Program-made: the position numbers and the translations under genes
Shown: piece after piece, positions 8,343-15,650 of the stretch
Numbering within the stretch: the first letter of the stretch is position 1
Layout: every line of letters begins with the position of its first letter
NCBI RefSeq assembly: GCF_014204715.1
Contig: NZ_JACHLY010000001.1
Coordinates: forward strand, 3,866,501-3,930,500
Direction of reading: 5' to 3'
Origin: Streptomonospora salina
GTDB lineage: Bacteria; Actinomycetota; Actinomycetes; Streptosporangiales; Streptosporangiaceae
Length of the DNA: 64,000 bases
Notes under the pieces: model-generated
Told to the model about the DNA's origin: nothing
Database searches by the model: none
What the model saw: the letters and a program-made list of their open reading frames with translations, nothing else

Positions 8343-11300
8343 GCGCCGCCCGCCGCCCGCGGCTGCGCCCGCGCACCCTCAGCGGCCGCATGGTGGCCGT
8401 CAACGCCGTGCTGATGGCGCTGACCCTGGCCGCCGTCGCCGGGTTCAGCGCGGCTTTCCTGCGCTCCTACCTCCTCGACCGCGTCGACGAGCGCCTCGAA
8501 ATCGCCGCCGGATTCGCCCGCGCCAACCAGGGCGACATCTTCGCCGGCGACTCCGCCAACAACCCCGCCGACCTCGTCGAACAGGTGCGCACCCCCAGTG
8601 ACTTCATCGTGGAGTTCACCGAGGGCGGCGCCCCCGGCACACCCGATGCGCAGTTCCACCGGCTCCAAGGCGCCGGACCCGTCCTGCTCCGCGACATCGA
8701 CACCGCCTCCGCGCCCGGCGGCCCCTTCACCGTCCGCCGCGACGGCGCCGACTACCGGGTCGCCATCGTGCACCTGCCCTCCTACGACACCGTCGCGCTG
8801 ATCGGCGAACCGACGGAGCCGGTCGACGAGACCGTGCAGCGCCTGGTCGCGGTCGAGGCGGTGGCGGGTTCGGTGATGCTGCTGGTCGCGCTGGGGGCCG
8901 GTGCGGCGGTGATCCGGCGCGGTCTGCTGCCGCTGGGCGACGTCGTCGACACCGCCGAAGCCATCGCCTCCGGCGACCTGGAGCGCCGCGTCCCCGCACC
9001 GCAGGACGCCGACGCCGACGAGACGCGCCGGCTGACCCTGTCGATCAACCGCATGCTCGCGCGCCTGCGCACCGCCTTGCACGCCCGCGCCTCCTCCGAG
9101 GAGCGGATGCGCCGGTTCGTCTCCCACGCCTCCCACGAGCTGCGCACCCCGCTGACCTCGGTCCGCGGCTACCTGCAGATGGTCGCCCAGGGTGTGGTCG
9201 ACGTGTCCCAACGCCCCGACGTGATCACCCGCTCCCAGCAGGAGTCGGAGCGCATGGCCGCCATCGTCGACGACCTGCTGTACCTGGCGCGCCTGGACGA
9301 GCGGCCCGAACCGCGGCGCGAAGTGGTCGAGCTCGGCCGTGTGGTCGCCGACAGCGTCGCCGACGCCCGCGCCGCCCAGCCCGAACGCGAATGGAGCGCC
9401 GACCTCGCCGCCGAAGGCCTGGTCCTGGGCGACGAGCAGGAACTGCGCCAGGCCGTGGCCAATGCGCTGGCCAACGTGCGCGTGCACACGCCCGCCTCCA
9501 GCCCGGCGAGCGCCGCCCTGCGCCGCGTCGACGGGCGCGTGGTGCTGGAGATCTCCGACGCCGGTCCGGGCGTGGCCGAGGAGACGGCGGAGTTCGTGTT
9601 CGAGCGGTTCTACCGCGGCGGCCCGTCGGCGCAGCGGCCCGGAAGCGGGCTGGGGCTGCCCATCGTCCGGGCGGTGATGCGCGGCCACGGCGGCGACGCG
9701 GTCTTCACCTCCGCGCCCGAAGGCGGGACCACGGTGCGGATGGAGTTCCCGCCGCTGGGCGGAACCGGCGGCGAGACGTCCGGCGGCGTCCGCGCGGACG
9801 GTTCCCCGAACGGACGTGAGGACGGTCTCGCCGCAAACGGCGGATTCTCATCGGATTCTCATCCTCCTCCCGACACCGCCTCATCGGGGCCCGATGAGGT
9901 GGCCGCGGACCACCCGACGGGGACGAGAGGACGAGGGAGCATGGCACGACTGCTGTATCGCCTGGGGGGATTCGCCTACCGCCGCAGACGGCTGGTGGTG
10001 GCTGCGTGGCTGGTCGTGCTGATCGCCGCGGTCGCGGCCGCCGTCCAGCTGCGCACCCCCATGGACGACACCTTCAGCATCCCCGGAACCGAGTCGGACC
10101 AGGCCACCGAGCTGATGGACACCCGGTTCGACGGGCAGGGCGCGACCGTCACCGCGGTGCTGCGCGCCCCCGGCGGCGCCGACGTCGTCGACAACGACGA
10201 CTACGCCGGCGCCGTGGCCGACACCGCCGCCGAACTCGACGAGATCGGCGGCGTCGAATCCGTCGACACCCCGCACGGGGCGCTGGCCGACGCCCGCGAG
10301 CAGTACCGCGACGGGATCGCCGACGCCGAGGAGGAGGCGCGTGAACGCGCGCGCGACAGCGTCGAGGAGCAGATCCCCGAGGGCACCCCGAACCGCGAGG
10401 CGCTCATCGCCGAACAGTTGCCCGGCGCCGAGCAGCAGGCCCTGGACAAGGTCGAACAGGAATCGCCGGAGTTCGACGAGAGCGAGGTCGTCGACGAGAT
10501 CCCGCTGTTCTCCGACGACCGCACCACGGCGATGCTGAACGTCCAGCTGACCGAGCACGCCGACTCCGTCGACCAGGAGACCGTCGACGCGATCCTCGAT
10601 ACCGGCGACAGCGCCCGCGACTTCGGCATGGACGTCGAGTTCAGCGGCCAGGCCATCTCCATGTCGCCCCCCGAGGTCGGGTCGGGCGAAGCCGTCGGCG
10701 TCGTCGCCGCCCTGGTCATCCTCGCCATCAACTTCGGCGCGGTGGTCGCCGCCGGGCTGCCGATCGTGGTGGCGCTGTTGGGCGTGGGCCTGGGCATGGC
10801 GCTGCTGTACGCGGCCACGGGCTTCGTCGAACTCAACAGCACCGCCCCGATCCTGGCGATGATGCTGGGAATCGCGGTCGGCATCGACTACGTGCTGTTC
10901 GTGCTGTCGCGCCACCGCAAGCAGGTGGGTGAAGGCATGGACCCGGCGGAGTCGGCGGCACGCTCCATCGGCACCGCCGGCAGCGCCGTGGTCTTCGCCG
11001 GCATCACCGTCGTCATCGCCCTGGCCGGGCTCTCCGTCGTGGGGATCCCGTTCCTGACGATGATGGGCGCCGCCGCGATGGTGACGGTCTCGATCGCCGT
11101 GCTGCTGGCGATCACGCTGCTGCCGGCCCTGCTGGGCTTCATCGGCCACCGGGTCGCGGCCGGGCGCCTGCCGTGGCTGGGCCGGCGCGCCGACGCCGCC
11201 CTGCACGCCCGCCGCCCGATGAGCGCCCGGTGGGTGCGCACCGTCACCCGCCGCCCCGTCGTGACCGTCGTGGCCGTGCTGGCGGTGCTGGTCGTCGCGC

Positions 11301-12412
11301 TGATCCCGGTGCGCGACCTGCACTTGGGGCTGCCCACCGACGCCACCAGCGCCACCGACACCACCCAGCGCCAGGCCTACGAGATCATCAGCGAGAAGTT
11401 CGGCCCCGGGCACGCCGCGAAGCTGGCGGTGGTCGCCGACCTCACCGGCCTGTCCGACACCCCGGCCGCCGCCGACGACGTCGCCGAGCGCCTGGAGGAG
11501 GTCGACGGGGTCGAGGAGGTCCTGCCGCCCCAGCTCAACGGCGTCGAGGACACCGCGATCATCGCCGTGGTGCCCGAGACGGGGCCGTCGTCGTATGCGA
11601 CCGAGGACCTGCTGCACGATGTGCGCGGCCTGTCCGACGAGATCGACGAGGACATCGGCGCGCGGATCTCGGTCGCCGGAGCCACCGCCACCGCCATCGA
11701 CGTCTCCGAGAGCCTGGCCGATTCGCTTCCGGTGTTCGTCACCGTGGTCATCGGGCTCGCCCTGATCCTGATGGCGGTCGTGTTCCGCTCGATCGTCGTC
11801 CCGGTCAAGGCCGCCTTGGGTTTCGTCCTCAGCGCGGGAGCCGCGCTGGGGCTGACGGTCGCCGTGTTCCAGTGGGGCTACGGTGCCGGGCTGCTGGGGG
11901 TCGAACCGTCGCCGACGCTGCTGGCGTTCATGCCGACCCTGCTCATCGGCATCCTGTTCGGACTGGCCATGGACTACGAGGTGTTCCTGGTGTCGCGGAT
12001 GCGTGAGGACTTCGTGCACGGCGGCGACGCCCACAAGGCCGTGGCCACCGGGTTCCGCCAGGGCGCACGGGTCGTCACCGCTGCGGCGGCGATCATGGTG
12101 ATCGTGTTCACGTCGTTCGTGTTCGGCGACAACGAGATGGTCAAGCCCATCGCCTTCGTCCTGGCGGCCGGGGTGCTGTTCGACGCGTTCCTGGTCCGGA
12201 TGACGCTGGTGCCGGCGGTGATGGCACTGTTCGGCCGGGCCGCCTGGTGGCTGCCGAAGTGGTTGGATGCGCTGCTGCCCGACGTGGACATCGAGGGTGA
12301 TCGCCTCGACGCGGCCCACCCGGCTTCTTCGGGGCAGCAGGCCGCCGATCAGGTCGGCGCCGAGTCCTCGGAGGCCGCGGAAGCGCCGGCCGGCAGCTCC
12401 GCCGACCGGTAG
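8339..12412 (+). CDS. Sensor histidine kinase reading frame continuing in frame into an MMPL transporter
   Basis: The frame opens with a typical kinase: TM1 at about residues 18-40, an extracellular sensor of about 120 residues, TM2 near 175-200, HAMP, an H-box with His266 (SHASHELRTPL), an N-box (ANALANVRVHTP), DAGPGV, FERFYR and GSGLGLPIV. The kinase ends near residue 468. No stop codon follows: about 65 low-complexity residues lead straight into the MMPL protein at 9941, giving 1,357 residues in total. The linker DNA contains regulatory-looking repeats and a ribosome site, so the kinase may simply have lost its stop. A genuine fusion or a base error are the alternatives. Confidence 0.8.
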   Translation: MSAARRPRLRPRTLSGRMVAVNAVLMALTLAAVAGFSAAFLRSYLLDRVDERLEIAAGFARANQGDIFAGDSANNPADLVEQVRTPSDFIVEFTEGGAPGTPDAQFHRLQGAGPVLLRDIDTASAPGGPFTVRRDGADYRVAIVHLPSYDTVALIGEPTEPVDETVQRLVAVEAVAGSVMLLVALGAGAAVIRRGLLPLGDVVDTAEAIASGDLERRVPAPQDADADETRRLTLSINRMLARLRTALHARASSEERMRRFVSHASHELRTPLTSVRGYLQMVAQGVVDVSQRPDVITRSQQESERMAAIVDDLLYLARLDERPEPRREVVELGRVVADSVADARAAQPEREWSADLAAEGLVLGDEQELRQAVANALANVRVHTPASSPASAALRRVDGRVVLEISDAGPGVAEETAEFVFERFYRGGPSAQRPGSGLGLPIVRAVMRGHGGDAVFTSAPEGGTTVRMEFPPLGGTGGETSGGVRADGSPNGREDGLAANGGFSSDSHPPPDTASSGPDEVAADHPTGTRGRGSMARLLYRLGGFAYRRRRLVVAAWLVVLIAAVAAAVQLRTPMDDTFSIPGTESDQATELMDTRFDGQGATVTAVLRAPGGADVVDNDDYAGAVADTAAELDEIGGVESVDTPHGALADAREQYRDGIADAEEEARERARDSVEEQIPEGTPNREALIAEQLPGAEQQALDKVEQESPEFDESEVVDEIPLFSDDRTTAMLNVQLTEHADSVDQETVDAILDTGDSARDFGMDVEFSGQAISMSPPEVGSGEAVGVVAALVILAINFGAVVAAGLPIVVALLGVGLGMALLYAATGFVELNSTAPILAMMLGIAVGIDYVLFVLSRHRKQVGEGMDPAESAARSIGTAGSAVVFAGITVVIALAGLSVVGIPFLTMMGAAAMVTVSIAVLLAITLLPALLGFIGHRVAAGRLPWLGRRADAALHARRPMSARWVRTVTRRPVVTVVAVLAVLVVALIPVRDLHLGLPTDATSATDTTQRQAYEIISEKFGPGHAAKLAVVADLTGLSDTPAAADDVAERLEEVDGVEEVLPPQLNGVEDTAIIAVVPETGPSSYATEDLLHDVRGLSDEIDEDIGARISVAGATATAIDVSESLADSLPVFVTVVIGLALILMAVVFRSIVVPVKAALGFVLSAGAALGLTVAVFQWGYGAGLLGVEPSPTLLAFMPTLLIGILFGLAMDYEVFLVSRMREDFVHGGDAHKAVATGFRQGARVVTAAAAIMVIVFTSFVFGDNEMVKPIAFVLAAGVLFDAFLVRMTLVPAVMALFGRAAWWLPKWLDALLPDVDIEGDRLDAAHPASSGQQAADQVGAESSEAAEAPAGSSADR
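9847..9863 (+). promoter_or_regulatory. CTCATC direct repeats upstream of the MMPL start
   Basis: CTCATC at 9847-9852 and 9858-9863 repeats with 11-bp spacing, each embedded in GGATTCTCATC. It matches the box upstream of the response regulator in unit and spacing. It lies inside the open frame linking kinase and transporter, 78 bases before the MMPL ATG, which argues for a separate regulated promoter there. Confidence 0.5.
9879..9899. promoter_or_regulatory. 21-bp perfect palindrome before the MMPL gene
   Basis: CCTCATCGGG at 9879-9888 is exactly complemented by CCCGATGAGG at 9890-9899 around a single central base. The arms contain the CTCATC unit again, now inverted. It may be a further operator, or the remains of a kinase terminator. 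No T-run follows it. Confidence 0.45.
9941..12412 (+). CDS. MMPL/RND-family membrane transporter (internal start within the fused frame)
   Basis: From the ATG at 9941, preceded by GAGAGGACGAGGGAGC, the 823-residue product is a full MMPL exporter. A first membrane helix (LVVAAWLVVLIAAVAAAV) is followed by a large extracytoplasmic loop of about 220 residues with an acidic coiled region, then a block of membrane helices with GIDYVLFVLSRHRKQ, and a second copy of the layout with MDYEVFLVSRMREDF. These Asp-Tyr motifs are the proton-relay region of the family. It probably exports a lipid or drug under control of the adjacent two-component system. Confidence 0.88.
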   Translation: MARLLYRLGGFAYRRRRLVVAAWLVVLIAAVAAAVQLRTPMDDTFSIPGTESDQATELMDTRFDGQGATVTAVLRAPGGADVVDNDDYAGAVADTAAELDEIGGVESVDTPHGALADAREQYRDGIADAEEEARERARDSVEEQIPEGTPNREALIAEQLPGAEQQALDKVEQESPEFDESEVVDEIPLFSDDRTTAMLNVQLTEHADSVDQETVDAILDTGDSARDFGMDVEFSGQAISMSPPEVGSGEAVGVVAALVILAINFGAVVAAGLPIVVALLGVGLGMALLYAATGFVELNSTAPILAMMLGIAVGIDYVLFVLSRHRKQVGEGMDPAESAARSIGTAGSAVVFAGITVVIALAGLSVVGIPFLTMMGAAAMVTVSIAVLLAITLLPALLGFIGHRVAAGRLPWLGRRADAALHARRPMSARWVRTVTRRPVVTVVAVLAVLVVALIPVRDLHLGLPTDATSATDTTQRQAYEIISEKFGPGHAAKLAVVADLTGLSDTPAAADDVAERLEEVDGVEEVLPPQLNGVEDTAIIAVVPETGPSSYATEDLLHDVRGLSDEIDEDIGARISVAGATATAIDVSESLADSLPVFVTVVIGLALILMAVVFRSIVVPVKAALGFVLSAGAALGLTVAVFQWGYGAGLLGVEPSPTLLAFMPTLLIGILFGLAMDYEVFLVSRMREDFVHGGDAHKAVATGFRQGARVVTAAAAIMVIVFTSFVFGDNEMVKPIAFVLAAGVLFDAFLVRMTLVPAVMALFGRAAWWLPKWLDALLPDVDIEGDRLDAAHPASSGQQAADQVGAESSEAAEAPAGSSADR

Positions 12413-12431
12413 CACCCGCGGGTTCCCGACC

Positions 12432-12471
12432 GCGGCGGCGGGGGACGGCTTCGGCCGGCCCCCGCCGCCGC
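12432..12471. terminator. Hairpin between the convergent MMPL and beta-lactamase genes
   Basis: A 13-bp perfect GC-only stem (12432-12444 with 12459-12471) around a 14-base loop lies between two convergent genes. It has no T-run, as is common for terminators in high-GC actinomycetes. Confidence 0.5.
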
Positions 12472-12506
12472 TTCGGCCGCCCCAGCGGGGGGCTCGGCCG
12501 CGGCCG

Positions 12507-13448
12507 TCAGCCCAGGACGTCCACCACGACCTCGGCCGCATCGGCGAGGAGGGCGTCCTCGCGGGCCGCATCGGGATCGTCGCGCTTGGTCAGCACCGCG
12601 ACGACGATCGGGGCGCCCTCGGGCGGCCACAGGACGGCGATGTCGTTGCGGGTGCCGTAGTCGGCGCTGCCCGTCTTGTCGCCGACCTCCCACGTGTCGG
12701 GAACCCCCGCGCGGATCACGTCGTCGCCGGTGGTGTTGCGGCGCATCATGTCCACGAGGATCGCGCGCGCGTCCTCGGTCAGCACGTCGCCGAGGGCGTA
12801 GGCGCGCAGGCTCGCGGCCAGCCCCTGCGGGGTGCCGGTGTCGCGTGTCTCGCCGGGCTCCCAGTCGTTGAGGCCGGGCTCGATCCGGTCGACGTTCGTG
12901 GTCGCGTCCCCGATGCCGCGCAGCTCCTCCTGCAGCTTCGCGGGCCCGCCCAGCTCCTCGAAGAGCAGGTTGGCCGCCGTGTTGTCGCTGTAGCGCAGCG
13001 CGGCGTCGATCACCTCGCGCAGCTCCATGCCCTCGTCGACGTGCTGCTCGGTGATCGGGGCGTAGTCGAGCAGGTCCTCCTCCGTGTAGGTGATGCGCTC
13101 GTCGAGCTCGTGCGCCGGTGTCTGATCCAGCACCGCGCCGGCGGAGAACACCTTGTGCGTGGACGCGTAGGCGAACCGCTCGTCGGCGTTGAAGGACACG
13201 GCCGCGCCGGATCCGGTGTCGAGCGCGTAGACCCCCAGTGTCGCGTCGTACTCCTTCTCCACGTGCCGGAAGTCGGGCACGTACGCGCCGCGTGGGGGCC
13301 CGGATGCGGCGGCGGACGCCGAACCGGGCTCCGCTCCCGATGTCGCTGCAGGCGCGGGGTCCGCGCCTGCCGTGCAGGCGGCGAGCGGGACCAGGGCCAG
13401 TACGGCGGCCGCGGCCGGCGCCGCGCCCCGGCGGAATCGGACGGTCAT
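12507..13448 (-). CDS. blaL: Class A serine beta-lactamase, lipoprotein
   Basis: The 313-residue enzyme hydrolyses penicillin-type beta-lactams. A signal sequence ends in the lipobox LAAC (Cys25), followed by an Ala/Pro/Ser-rich tether, so it is probably anchored outside the membrane. All class A motifs are present in order: STHK (active Ser and Lys), YSDN, EPGLND with the general-base Glu, and DKTGSADYGTRND. Its ATG has an AGGAGAGGAAGG ribosome site. It is transcribed away from a LysR regulator and a second penicillin-recognising-type protein, the organisation of blaL, blaA and blaB in Streptomyces cacaoi, so expression is probably inducible. Confidence 0.93.
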   Translation of the reverse strand: MTVRFRRGAAPAAAAVLALVPLAACTAGADPAPAATSGAEPGSASAAASGPPRGAYVPDFRHVEKEYDATLGVYALDTGSGAAVSFNADERFAYASTHKVFSAGAVLDQTPAHELDERITYTEEDLLDYAPITEQHVDEGMELREVIDAALRYSDNTAANLLFEELGGPAKLQEELRGIGDATTNVDRIEPGLNDWEPGETRDTGTPQGLAASLRAYALGDVLTEDARAILVDMMRRNTTGDDVIRAGVPDTWEVGDKTGSADYGTRNDIAVLWPPEGAPIVVAVLTKRDDPDAAREDALLADAAEVVVDVLG

Positions 13449-13490
13449 GGGTGCAGCCTTCCTCTCCTGAGATGTTCCGGCCGCCTCGCA

Positions 13491-13553
13491 ACGGCCGTGC
13501 GGCAGAGTCTGGCCGCGCCCGACGATGCCGTCGAAGACGCGAACGGCCGTTTC
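13491..13553. promoter_or_regulatory. Divergent bla promoter with two ACGGCCGT palindromes
   Basis: The 132-bp gap between the beta-lactamase and LysR genes contains ACGGCCGT at 13491-13498 and again at 13545-13552 (extended to AACGGCCGTT at 13544-13553), 54 bp apart. Paired sites in a divergent promoter are typical LysR binding targets. Assignment to this regulator is inference. Confidence 0.4.
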
Positions 13554-13580
13554 CATGCGTTCCCGGCATAGGATCAGCGT

Positions 13581-14495
13581 ATGGACCTCGTCGGCGCCTG
13601 TTCCGCCTTCGTGTACGTGAGCGAGCGCGGCAGCTTCACCCTCGGCGCGGCGGCCGCCCGCATCCCGCAGCCGGTCGCCAGCCGCCGCATCGCCGCGCTG
13701 GAGCGGCACCTGGGCGGACGGCTGTTCGACCGCTCGACCCGCCGCGCCGCCCTCACCCCGTTCGGCCGCGACTTGCTGCCCTCGGCCCGGCGGCTGATCG
13801 CCCTGGCCGAGGCGATGGAGCACGACGCCGAACGGGCCAGGCTCGCGCCGCTGCGCCTGGCTGTGCCCGACGTGTGCGGCACGCGCGAGCTGGCGCTGCT
13901 CGGCGCCGCCGCGCTGCGCCGGGGGATCCACCTCGACCTGCACCCCGCACCGCCTTCGGAGCGCGACGACCTGCTGCGCACCCGGCAGGTGCGCGCCTGT
14001 ACCGCCGCGGTTCCCGCCGACGCGGCCGTCTGGACGGTCCCGCTGGGCCTGGCCGCTCGTGCCGAGCCCCGCGCCGCCGCCGTCCACCTGGAGACGCTGC
14101 GGACGGGCCGGGGCGACGTGGAAGAACGGCGGCGCGTGTGGATCCAGCCGGAGGACGACGTGCCCCACGTCCGCGACCGCGTCCGGCGGCTCGGCGCGTC
14201 GGTCGGCCTCGCACCGGCCCAGATCGCGGTGGCACCCGCCTACACGGCGGCAGCGGCGCAGGTGCTGGACTCGGCCGACCTGCTGCTGTGCTCGGCGGTC
14301 CAAGCCGGCGAACTCGGGCTGCACTGGCGGCCGGCGGGCGGGATCGACCCGGTGCGCGGCTACGCGGTGGCGGCGGCGGACGGCGGGGACGCCGAGCGCA
14401 TCGAGCGCGGCCTCGGCGACGGGCTGGCGCGCTGCCTCGGCGCCGCCGGCGACGAGGCCGGCACCGATGCCGGCGGTGCGGGGGTGCGCGGGTGA
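13581..14495 (+). CDS. blaA: LysR-family regulator, BlaA-like
   Basis: The 304-residue protein has an N-terminal winged helix-turn-helix (residues about 1-60, FTLGAAAARIPQPVASRRIAALERHLGGRLFDR), followed by an effector-binding region. It lies divergent from the beta-lactamase and overlaps the next gene by 4 bases (GTGA). In S. cacaoi a LysR protein at this position activates the beta-lactamase gene in response to beta-lactams together with BlaB. The same role is inferred here from layout. The protein ends in a Gly/Ala-rich tail. Confidence 0.85.
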   Translation: MDLVGACSAFVYVSERGSFTLGAAAARIPQPVASRRIAALERHLGGRLFDRSTRRAALTPFGRDLLPSARRLIALAEAMEHDAERARLAPLRLAVPDVCGTRELALLGAAALRRGIHLDLHPAPPSERDDLLRTRQVRACTAAVPADAAVWTVPLGLAARAEPRAAAVHLETLRTGRGDVEERRRVWIQPEDDVPHVRDRVRRLGASVGLAPAQIAVAPAYTAAAAQVLDSADLLLCSAVQAGELGLHWRPAGGIDPVRGYAVAAADGGDAERIERGLGDGLARCLGAAGDEAGTDAGGAGVRG

Positions 14496-15409
14496 GCCCG
14501 CTCCCCGGCGGCGAAGCCGCCCTGGTCCGCGATATCGGCCGCGAACTCGACGACGGCGGGCTGCACGGCTCCTTCCTGGTGCGCGACCTCGACACGGGAG
14601 AGGAAGTCGGCATCGAGCCCGACCTCGTATTCCCGGTCGCGTCGCTGGTGAAGGTGCCGCTGGCCGCGGCCACGCTGGAGCGGCTGCGCCGGGGAGAACT
14701 GGACGGGGACCGGATCCTGCGGGTGGAGCCGGGACGGGTCACCACGCCGGGACCGCTGGGGCTGACCCGGTTCCGCCACCCCGCGTGGGTGGCGCTGGAG
14801 GACCTGCTCTACCTGAGCACCTGCCTCAGCGACAACTCCGCCGCCGACGCGCTCTTCGGGCTCACGCCTCCCGCCGGGGTCGCCCGCTGGCTGGAGACCG
14901 CGGGGCTGCGCGGCCTGGCCGTGCGCCACACCATCGGCGAGCTGCACGCGACCCCGGCCGAGCGCCTCGACGCGGACGAAGCCCACCTGGCCCACACGCT
15001 GGCCATCGAGGCGGGTACGCCGGGGCGCGGCCACGACCTGGCGCTGCTCGACACGACCCGCGCCAACTCCGGTTCGGCGCGCTCGCTCGTGGAGCTGCTG
15101 CAGGAGTTGTGGCGCCCGTCCGCGATCCGCTCCGGGGTCGCCGGTGGGGTGCGGGAGCTGATGGGCGCCAACGTGCTGCGGCAGCGGCTGGCTCCGGATT
15201 TCGGCTCCGACGCGGCCCGGTGGTCGTCCAAGACCGGGACGCTGCTGAACCTGCGCCACGAGTTCGGCGTCGTCGAGCACGACGACGGCCAGGCCTTCGC
15301 CGTCGCCGCCCTGACCGCCTCCCGGGTTCCCGCGACCGCCCAGCCCGCGGCCGAGGCCCTGATGGGCCGCACGGCCCGCCGCCTGCGCGATCACCTGCGC
15401 GGAGGGTAG
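14492..15409 (+). CDS. blaB: Serine beta-lactamase-fold protein, BlaB-like regulator
   Basis: This 305-residue protein carries all three penicillin-recognition motifs: SLVK, LSDN and SKTG. Unlike the neighbouring enzyme it has no signal peptide or lipobox, so it should stay in the cytoplasm, where it could not protect the wall. In S. cacaoi, BlaB is a similar cytoplasmic protein needed for beta-lactamase induction with BlaA. The GTG at 14492 overlaps the LysR stop. A class A Glu166-type motif is not obvious, which fits a non-hydrolytic sensor role. A cytoplasmic amidase or peptidase is the alternative. Confidence 0.8.
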   Translation: MSPLPGGEAALVRDIGRELDDGGLHGSFLVRDLDTGEEVGIEPDLVFPVASLVKVPLAAATLERLRRGELDGDRILRVEPGRVTTPGPLGLTRFRHPAWVALEDLLYLSTCLSDNSAADALFGLTPPAGVARWLETAGLRGLAVRHTIGELHATPAERLDADEAHLAHTLAIEAGTPGRGHDLALLDTTRANSGSARSLVELLQELWRPSAIRSGVAGGVRELMGANVLRQRLAPDFGSDAARWSSKTGTLLNLRHEFGVVEHDDGQAFAVAALTASRVPATAQPAAEALMGRTARRLRDHLRGG

Positions 15410-15650
15410 GCCGGCCCGCCCCGGCTCCGGCTCTTGTATCAGGGGGAGACGCGCCGCAGCCCCCTGCGGGCCACGACCGGCGTGCGGGAGAACGACTCGC
15501 GTGGCGCCAGGTACGGGATCACCGGCCGGACGGCGCCCCGTTCCTCCGAATTCAGGGGCCTTGCACGGGTTGCCCCGATTGGGGGAGTGTCGTGGCATCG
15601 CACTATGCCGCGGCATGATCACCCGGAGCGACCTCCCGGAAGGGGGACGT

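Noticed and set aside
13448-14324. Extension of the beta-lactamase frame upstream to a 605-residue protein
   Set aside because: The upstream part overlaps the divergent LysR gene, while the lipoprotein signal and an AGGAGAGGAAGG site lie exactly at 13448.
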